The position numbers were made by a program, and so were the translations under genes. Positions 58,370-64,000 of a stretch of DNA of 64,000 nucleotides are shown here, in pieces. Under the pieces are notes generated by a model. It did no database searches. It was not told the DNA's origin and saw nothing but the letters and a program-made list of their open reading frames with translations. Numbering within the stretch: position 1 is the first letter of the stretch; each line of letters opens with the position of its first letter. This DNA comes from Actinoplanes solisilvae (GTDB taxonomy: Bacteria; Actinomycetota; Actinomycetes; Mycobacteriales; Micromonosporaceae), in the NCBI RefSeq assembly GCF_003999975.1, contig NZ_RJAC01000007.1, positions 124,001 through 188,000 on the forward strand, written 5' to 3'.

Positions 58370-61300
58370 CGACCGCGTACGCCGCGTCGCGTACATCGGG
58401 GTGGGGGTGCCGCCGCAGCGACAGCAACTGGGCCCGCCACGGCGCCGGCCACTCGTGCCGGTACCCGCGCTGGACGAGCTCCACCGCGAACAGCCCGTAC
58501 GTCAGGTCGCCGTGGTTTCCGAACTCCACGGCCAGGGCGAGTTGCCGGTCCGCGTCGATCGTGGACGTCTGCCCGGTCAGGTAGGACCCCAGCGCCTTCG
58601 CGGCGTGCAGGGCGGCGATCGGCCGGCCGTCGCAACGGTCGGCCACCTCCCGCAGGACAGCCAGTCCGCCCGCGCCCACCATCATGCCCAGCGCCGGCCT
58701 GAAGTACGCCGGCTGGTCGGCGAGCTCGCGGGCCGCGACCAGCGCGGGCCCCCGATCGTGGTCCGGTCCGGCGTAGACGGCCCAGTTCTGCACGGCCTTG
58801 GCCATGTCGTCGAGCCGCTCCCGCGCGGGATGGTCCCGCTCGGCGGTGCCGTCGTCCTCGGCCGCGTCCATCTCGGCCAGCCGCCGCCACAGTTCACGCA
58901 GGCCGTCCGCGTCCAGCGCCGAGATCAGCTCCTTGAGCTCGTAGCGGTCCACGTACTGGTCCGGGTCGGCCAGACGGTCGACGACGATCCCGGTCACGCC
59001 GGGGATCCACGGCGCCCAGTCGGCCAGCCGGTCGAACCCGTCGTGGCGGGTGGCCGAGTCCTCGCTGCGGCAGGCGTCGGCGATCAGCCCGCCATAGCGT
59101 CCACGGTGTCGTTCGGACACCCAAGCCGGGCTCGTCGTCAGCACGGCCCGGCGCTCCTCGCGGCTGCCCCGCAGGGCGGCCTCGAGAATGTCCCAGCTCA
59201 GTCGCCCCCGAGCCGCTGCCACGATCGCCGCCCGCACGTCGCGGTGCTGACCCTCTTTCCCGTACGCGGCCCGCAGCGCGATCATCGACTCGGGCCGACC
59301 CAGCCGTCCGAGCAGCCGCGCCGCCTCCTTACGGCTGGTGACCTTCGCCGTCCCCAGCAGCACCGGCTCGAGCAGCTCACCGAGGCGCGACGGCCGCACG
59401 AACCGGGCGGCCCGGCCCAGGGCATACATCGCCACGCGTGCGTGGTCGTCATCCGCGTGCGCGAGCAGGGCCGGCACCGCCTCCTCGGGCCGGTCGGTCC
59501 AGACCAGGGCAGCCAGCGCGGCCTCGGTGCGAACCGCCTCGGTGCGAGCGGTCGGGAACGGCCCGGAAGTTTCCTGGAGCGCGGCCAACGCCGCGCGCTG
59601 CCGGGGCAGCCACCGCTCGGCGTGCCGGGACCGCGGCGGCACCCACCGCACCCCGCCCTGCACGAAACGCCCGGCCGGAACCTGGGCGAGAACGCGGTCC
59701 AGCAGGTCGGTGCGCTGGGCGGCGACGGTCTCCCAGACGAGCGCGAGGGCCACGGCGGACGAGTCGACGTCGAGCACCTCCTCGACCCGCCGGCCACGGT
59801 CGCGCGGGTCGGCCAGCCACAGGCCGATCGCCGTCTCGGCCACCGCCGGCAGCACCCGCGGGGCGAACGCGCCACGCAGCAGCGCCTGCAGCCCGGCCAG
59901 GTCGCGGGCTCGGGCACCGAAGGCGCGCACGAGCGCGAACAGCGGCTCGTACACGCCGCGGGCCATGCCGTCCTCGACCCAGCCGCGCAGCCGCTCGAAC
60001 ACCACGACCTCCTGGCCGCGCGGCAGCGTACGGTCGAACTGCCCGAGCCCCGGGACGGCCGCGCCGATCGTGAGCAGCGCCCACTCCCGCAGCTCCGGCT
60101 GGTCGGTGTGATGCCGCAGCACCCGTGCGGCGAGCTCGCTCAGGGCGGCAGCCGACTCGGGCGAGAGGTCGCGGGCCTGGACAGCGTCGGTCGACAGCCG
60201 TTCGAGGGCGCCGGCGAGAGCGGGAGTCAGCAGCGGCACCACCCCGGCCAGGGCGGTCAACGCGGCCGACCGCACCGGGTCCTGCTCGTTGCGCAGCCGG
60301 TCCAGCCGGCCGAACATCTCGGCGACGACCTCCGGGTCGCGCGAGCGCCGTGCGGCGTCGATCAGAAGCCGGTAGGCGCGGCCACGCCCCTCGGCGTCGC
60401 CGCCGCGGGTCGCCTCCACGATCGCGTCGCGCGCCTCGGGCCCGGGCAGATAGGCGTGCTGGGCGAGCTTGCTGACCTCGTGGCTCTGGATCCAGCGGCG
60501 CGCCGCCGCCCAGCGGGCCTCGCGGACGCGCACCGCGTGCGGCAGCACCTCCATGACGCTGTCGTTCGGGATGCGGTTGCCCAGCGCCACGGTCTCCTGC
60601 ACCCGGTCGTGCACCGCGCCACGCCGGCTCGGCGGTAGCGCCTTCAACAGGTTCGCGTAGTCGCCGTTCTCCCGCAGCCGGCGGGCGAGCGGCGCCAGCT
60701 CGTCGTCGGAGAGCACGGCCAGGCGGCGCAGCACCGCGCGCGGCATCGGCCCGACATGCCGGCCCGGCGCGGTCAGCAGGGCCAGAACGCGACGCGGGTC
60801 GTGCGCGGCCAGCACTCCGTAGCCGGCCGGCGAACCGGGCAGCCTCCCTGCGGGCCCGAACCGTTCCAGCAGGCCGAGCACCCGCTCCGGGTCGCCGAGC
60901 AGCACGGCGCGGCCGAAGCGGTCCCAGATCCGCTCGCGCAGCACCGGCCCGGCCGCCTCCAGACGCACGGTCACATGGTCGAGCAGCACGCCGGGGTGGC
61001 GGCGCGCGACCGCGGTGAGGTTGACCGCGTGATCCAGGTCGGGCAGATTCCGCCGTACGGTGTCAGCGCCGCAGGCAGGCAGCAAAGCGGCCGCCTCGTC
61101 GTCGCCGAAGAGCTCACGAACCCGGGGCAGCAGCGCGTCGGCGACCGCCGGGGTCCTCGTCGAGCGCAGCGCCCGATAGATCACGCGACGTTCCACGACC
61201 GGCCGGTCGAGCTCCGGCTCGGTCAGCAGCCCGCCGCGCACCGCCGCGAACAGCGCCCGGGCCCGGATCGAGGGCTGCGGGTCGTCCACGGCCGCGAGCA

Positions 61301-61472
61301 CCTCGTCGCCCGCCCCGGCGGCCAGCGCGGCGGTCAGAGCCAGCGACCTCTCGTACGGCCCACCGGCGCGCAACTGCGCGCAGACCTCGGCCCGGTCGTC
61401 GGCCGAGCGCGCCCATGCTGCGACGCGAGCGATCCTGGTGTCGTACGGGAGAAGATCGAGCGAAGCGAGCAC
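58356..61472 (-). CDS. 1038-residue HEAT-repeat protein
   Basis: A very large soluble Leu/Ala/Arg-rich protein of helical repeats, typical units being VDDPQPSIRARALFAAVRGG, HADDDHARVAMYALGRAAR, LLGRLGRPESMIALRAAYG and LRRHPHPDVRDAAYAVVMSW. Repeats of 30-40 residues with an Arg or Asp at fixed positions indicate HEAT/ARM solenoids. There is no enzymatic motif. Proteins of this type act as scaffolds; some actinomycete clusters use them in stress or defence, but nothing here shows that. ATG at 61472. Confidence 0.85.
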   Translation of the reverse strand: MLASLDLLPYDTRIARVAAWARSADDRAEVCAQLRAGGPYERSLALTAALAAGAGDEVLAAVDDPQPSIRARALFAAVRGGLLTEPELDRPVVERRVIYRALRSTRTPAVADALLPRVRELFGDDEAAALLPACGADTVRRNLPDLDHAVNLTAVARRHPGVLLDHVTVRLEAAGPVLRERIWDRFGRAVLLGDPERVLGLLERFGPAGRLPGSPAGYGVLAAHDPRRVLALLTAPGRHVGPMPRAVLRRLAVLSDDELAPLARRLRENGDYANLLKALPPSRRGAVHDRVQETVALGNRIPNDSVMEVLPHAVRVREARWAAARRWIQSHEVSKLAQHAYLPGPEARDAIVEATRGGDAEGRGRAYRLLIDAARRSRDPEVVAEMFGRLDRLRNEQDPVRSAALTALAGVVPLLTPALAGALERLSTDAVQARDLSPESAAALSELAARVLRHHTDQPELREWALLTIGAAVPGLGQFDRTLPRGQEVVVFERLRGWVEDGMARGVYEPLFALVRAFGARARDLAGLQALLRGAFAPRVLPAVAETAIGLWLADPRDRGRRVEEVLDVDSSAVALALVWETVAAQRTDLLDRVLAQVPAGRFVQGGVRWVPPRSRHAERWLPRQRAALAALQETSGPFPTARTEAVRTEAALAALVWTDRPEEAVPALLAHADDDHARVAMYALGRAARFVRPSRLGELLEPVLLGTAKVTSRKEAARLLGRLGRPESMIALRAAYGKEGQHRDVRAAIVAAARGRLSWDILEAALRGSREERRAVLTTSPAWVSERHRGRYGGLIADACRSEDSATRHDGFDRLADWAPWIPGVTGIVVDRLADPDQYVDRYELKELISALDADGLRELWRRLAEMDAAEDDGTAERDHPARERLDDMAKAVQNWAVYAGPDHDRGPALVAARELADQPAYFRPALGMMVGAGGLAVLREVADRCDGRPIAALHAAKALGSYLTGQTSTIDADRQLALAVEFGNHGDLTYGLFAVELVQRGYRHEWPAPWRAQLLSLRRHPHPDVRDAAYAVVMSW

Positions 61473-61522
61473 GTCGCCATTGTGCCGAGTCGATCAAGTG
61501 GTTTTCTGGGCATGATGGGCTC

Positions 61523-62260
61523 ATGACCGATGACGTTCAGTGGAAGCCTGTCGACGAGGACTGGCAGCGCGCGATCGCGATCGTGGCGCACCCCGACGAC
61601 ATGGAGTGGGGTGCCGCCGCGGCCGTCGCGCGTTGGACCGGGCAGGGCAAAGACATCGTCTACGTGATGCTGACCAGCGGCGAGGCCGGCATCGACGGCA
61701 TGGATCCCGACGAGGCCGGCCCGGTGCGCGAGGTCGAGCAGCGCGCGTCGGCCGCGATCGTCGGCGTGCCGCAGGTCGAGTTCCTGGGGCTGCCCGACGG
61801 CGTCCTCGAATACGGCGTCGCGCTGCGGGCGATCCTGGCGCGGGTGATCCGTGTGCACCGGCCCGAGATCGTGCTCACCAACAACTTCCGGGAGAGCTGG
61901 GACCCGGCCGGCGAGGTGCTCAACATGGCCGACCACATCGCGACCGGCCGGGCCGTGGTCGACGCCGTGCGCGACGCCGGCAACCGCTGGGTCTTCCGCG
62001 ACCAGATCGAGGAGGGCCTCGAGAAGTGGGGCGGCGTCCGCCAGGTGTGGGCGATCGGCTCGCCCCGCGCCACCCACGGCGTCGACATCACCGCGACCTT
62101 CGACGCCGGTGTGCGCTCGCTCGAGGCGCACGGCGTCTACATCCGCGGCCTCGGCGAGGGCACGTTCGACGCCGAGGAGTTCCTCGACAGCTTCAACCGG
62201 CAAGCCGGCACGCGCCTGGGCGTCAAGTACGCGACCGGTTTCGAGGTCTTCCAGTTCTAG
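61523..62260 (+). CDS. PIG-L family deacetylase (LmbE-like)
   Basis: A 245-residue zinc deacetylase: the AIVAHPDDMEWGAAAAVARW start has the zinc ligands H23 and D26 with catalytic D25, and the third ligand is likely the His in NMADHIATGRAVVDA. MshB and LmbE-like enzymes remove acetyl from N-acetylglucosamine-type compounds. No mycothiol genes adjoin, so the substrate is open. It is divergent from the HEAT gene with 50 bp between. Confidence 0.9.
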   Translation: MTDDVQWKPVDEDWQRAIAIVAHPDDMEWGAAAAVARWTGQGKDIVYVMLTSGEAGIDGMDPDEAGPVREVEQRASAAIVGVPQVEFLGLPDGVLEYGVALRAILARVIRVHRPEIVLTNNFRESWDPAGEVLNMADHIATGRAVVDAVRDAGNRWVFRDQIEEGLEKWGGVRQVWAIGSPRATHGVDITATFDAGVRSLEAHGVYIRGLGEGTFDAEEFLDSFNRQAGTRLGVKYATGFEVFQF

Positions 62261-62269
62261 GGGGCTGAG

Positions 62270-62875
62270 TTAGACGGTCAGATAGGTCAGCTCGACCACG
62301 AACCATTCGCCCGGGCTGATCTTCAAAGGCCCGCCCGGGTGAAACGACACCTCGCCGTCGAGGGACGCGACGACGTGGGGAACGGCGGCGAGGTCGAGCT
62401 CGCCCTCCGAGGAGATCCAGACTTTCACGTCACGATGCAGGATCACCGGGAGGCGGCCGTCGCCGGTGGCCGGGCCGGGCCGCTGCCCCTGGACGCTGCG
62501 GTCGCCCGGCCCGATGTCGGCCGGGGACGGCAGGTTCTCGCCGAGATCCTTCAGCTCGACGAGGCGGTTGCGGTAGAACCGGTCGCCGATGTTGGTCAGC
62601 CGGTGCACGGGCGAGAGCGGCCGATAGACCGACCCGCCGCGATATTCGTTCAGGAAGCGGGGCTCGCTGCCGTCCAGCCAGTCCATGCGCGCCTCGGAAC
62701 CGTCAAGGCTCAGCACGACGTACGGGTTGTGGTGCAGATGCCACGGGTGGGTCTCGCCGGGCTGCAGCGCGACGTCCCAGACCCGTACCACCGGGTTGTC
62801 CAGCAGAACCGACTGGCCGACGTCGTCGAGAACGATCCGCTCACCGGCGGGGGAGTGCACGATCTGACCCTTCAC
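62270..62875 (-). CDS. cupin-domain protein
   Basis: A 201-residue protein with a cupin beta-barrel: VWDVALQPGETHPWHLHHNPYVVLSLDG carries the first motif with three His, and ISSEGELDLAAVPHVVASLDGEVSFHPG a second, degenerate barrel. A role as a metal-binding isomerase or dioxygenase is possible. The GTG at 62875 is favoured by GATGAGG upstream; GTG codons at 62881 and 62884 are too close to it. Convergent with the PIG-L gene (9 bp apart). Confidence 0.82.
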   Translation of the reverse strand: MKGQIVHSPAGERIVLDDVGQSVLLDNPVVRVWDVALQPGETHPWHLHHNPYVVLSLDGSEARMDWLDGSEPRFLNEYRGGSVYRPLSPVHRLTNIGDRFYRNRLVELKDLGENLPSPADIGPGDRSVQGQRPGPATGDGRLPVILHRDVKVWISSEGELDLAAVPHVVASLDGEVSFHPGGPLKISPGEWFVVELTYLTV

Positions 62876-62908
62876 GCGCACCACCTCATCATCAGCCTTT
62901 GATCTCTG

Positions 62909-63778
62909 TCAAAAGCCGACCCGAGCCAGCGTACGTCGTCCCGTGCGGGCCATCGCCGGGTTGGTGTCCTCGTAGTACCAGACCAGCCCCATCGCCTGCA
63001 CGAACGCCCACGCGCGCCCACGTTCCCATTCGAGGTCGTCGACTTTGAGCGTCGACCGGAGCACCTGCCGGGGACCGTCGTCGAGCATGTCCCAGCCGCT
63101 GACCAGATCGAGCGCCGGGTCGGCCGGGCCGAGCCCACCCACGTCGAGCACCCCTTCGAGGCGGCCGTTGCGCACCAGGACGTTGCCGGGCATCAGGTCG
63201 CCGTGATTCATGACGTCGGGCGCGGTGCGTGGCAGTTCCCGCAGTCGCGCCCACAGGCTTTCCAGACGGCGTACGTCGAGAAGCCCTTCGCTGCGCCGCA
63301 GGCAGAGCTCGACCCACTCGTCGTGGGTCCGCAGATCACCGCCGCGGTGCGTGCCCTCGAAGGTGCGTCCGCGGGTGTCGATCGCGCGTACCCCCGCGAT
63401 GAACTCGGCCAGATCGCGGGCGAAGTCGTCACCCAGCGTCTGATCGGTGAGGATCTCGCCGGGTAGCCACGTCTGCACCGACCACGGCAGCGGGTAATCG
63501 GGGCCGGGCTCACCGAGCGCGACGGGTTCCGGGGTGGCGAAGCGGGTGCGGCCGAGCAGTTCGTTCGCGGCGGCGGCCTCGGCGGCGAGCCATTGCCGGG
63601 CGTCTTCACGCGGCTGCAGCGGCAACCGGGCGGTCAGGCGATCGCCGATCCGGAAGATCGCGTTGACCGTGCCATCACTGGCCACGCGCCGGATCGGCAG
63701 GTCGCGCCACGCGGGGAACTGCTCGTCGATGAGCGCGCGAACGGTCTTTTCGTCGATGTCGAGCTGATCGGCGTGCAT
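62909..63778 (-). CDS. APH-family phosphotransferase
   Basis: A 289-residue aminoglycoside/homoserine-kinase-like phosphotransferase: ADQLDIDEKTVRALIDEQFPAWRDLPIRRVASDGTVNAIFRIG in parts as N-terminal lobe, the catalytic VMNHGDLMPGNVLV and the metal Asp in GVLDVGGLGPADPALDLV. Such genes are common in soil actinomycetes; resistance to aminoglycosides would have to be tested. The ATG at 63778 matches the usual family N terminus; an in-frame ATG at 63823 is possible. Confidence 0.85.
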   Translation of the reverse strand: MHADQLDIDEKTVRALIDEQFPAWRDLPIRRVASDGTVNAIFRIGDRLTARLPLQPREDARQWLAAEAAAANELLGRTRFATPEPVALGEPGPDYPLPWSVQTWLPGEILTDQTLGDDFARDLAEFIAGVRAIDTRGRTFEGTHRGGDLRTHDEWVELCLRRSEGLLDVRRLESLWARLRELPRTAPDVMNHGDLMPGNVLVRNGRLEGVLDVGGLGPADPALDLVSGWDMLDDGPRQVLRSTLKVDDLEWERGRAWAFVQAMGLVWYYEDTNPAMARTGRRTLARVGF

Positions 63779-63858
63779 CACTGGCAGCTGGCTCCGTCGG
63801 GTGGGGAGAGCGGGCGGCTGCATTGTGTCTCGTCCCGGGTCCGGCTCGCATCGTGGTT

Positions 63859-64000
63859 TCAGCGGGCGGCCTGCCGCACCGCGTCGAACGCGTCGGTCAG
63901 CAGGTTGCCCAGCGGGACAGCGCCCTTCTCGCGGGTCCAGATCTCGCCGGCCGCGTCGAGGCAGGCGATCGCGCTGGTGATGACCGCGGCCGCCTGCAGG
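63859..64000 (-). CDS. TetR-like regulator, C-terminal fragment at the window edge
   Basis: The last 46 codons of a gene entering from beyond the window: AAAVITSAIACLDAAGEIW then TREKGAVPLGNLLTDAFDAV and RQAAR before the stop at 63859-63861. Pattern and length resemble the final helices of TetR-family ligand domains. Only the 3' end is present, so the family call is tentative. Confidence 0.55.
   Translation of the reverse strand, partial: LQAAAVITSAIACLDAAGEIWTREKGAVPLGNLLTDAFDAVRQAAR

Noticed and set aside
58401-60638. 745-codon open frame on the plus strand
   Set aside because: Antisense shadow of the HEAT-repeat gene; Arg/Gln/Pro-rich with no domain.

Overview
The window is high-GC DNA with frequent GTG starts, very rare TTA codons, many small MarR/TetR/GntR/XRE regulators beside the enzymes they probably control, Ser/Thr kinase and universal stress genes, and secreted CBM2-type cellulase. 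This fits a soil actinomycete, most likely of the Micromonosporaceae (Actinoplanes-like); the family assignment is inferred from gene content and remembered homologs, not computed.

Layout. (1) 0.6-15.1 kb: a secreted GH5 endoglucanase behind a perfect TGGGAGCGCTCCCA operator, then a string of regulator/enzyme pairs with visible operators (XRE + membrane protein, MarR + dinucleotide reductase, monooxygenase + MarR, TetR + SDR), mixed with acetyltransferases, a SUKH-domain protein, lipoproteins and an APH-like kinase. (2) 15.2-20.9 kb: an accessory-looking block of poorly known genes: a two-gene operon with a DUF2135/YfaP-like domain, a nucleoside-deoxyribosyltransferase-like protein whose 3' end runs antisense into an HTH-P-loop NTPase, a 34-residue membrane peptide containing a TTA codon, a single-pass membrane protein, and a decayed AlkZ-like remnant. 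(3) 21.0-27.9 kb: sugar-acid catabolism (SMP-30 lactonase, FAH hydrolase, SDR, molybdopterin oxidoreductase) divergent from an IlvD/Edd dehydratase. (4) 27.9-34.4 kb: a PASTA-less Ser/Thr kinase, tandem USP, a two-gene cassette with a VioB-type ferritin-like protein plus an unknown partner, and an HTH gene broken by an in-frame amber codon.

(5) 34.5-49.4 kb is the functional centre: an apparently complete non-phosphorylating De Ley-Doudoroff galactose island. A secreted GH27 and a cytoplasmic GH36 alpha-galactosidase, an ABC sugar importer without its own ATPase, a mutarotase-like protein, galactose dehydrogenase (SDR), a lactonase, galactonate dehydratase DgoD, KDGal kinase (PfkB) and KDPGal aldolase would take alpha-galactosides to pyruvate and glyceraldehyde 3-phosphate. 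A GntR/FadR (DgoR-like) regulator sits inside the catabolic operon, and an imperfect palindrome lies between the two divergent transcription units.

(6) 49.4-64.0 kb: a MazEF-like toxin-antitoxin pair, an MmyB-type XRE regulator, VOC proteins, a histidine kinase that has lost its G2 box by deletion plus frameshift, GrpB-like and TM2 proteins, a 24-bp tandem repeat array, a secreted M14 carboxypeptidase, a GNAT, DinB and WYL-regulator group, a 1038-residue HEAT-repeat protein, a PIG-L deacetylase, a cupin, a second APH-like kinase and the 3' end of a TetR-like gene. No rRNA, tRNA, CRISPR array or intact transposase was seen.
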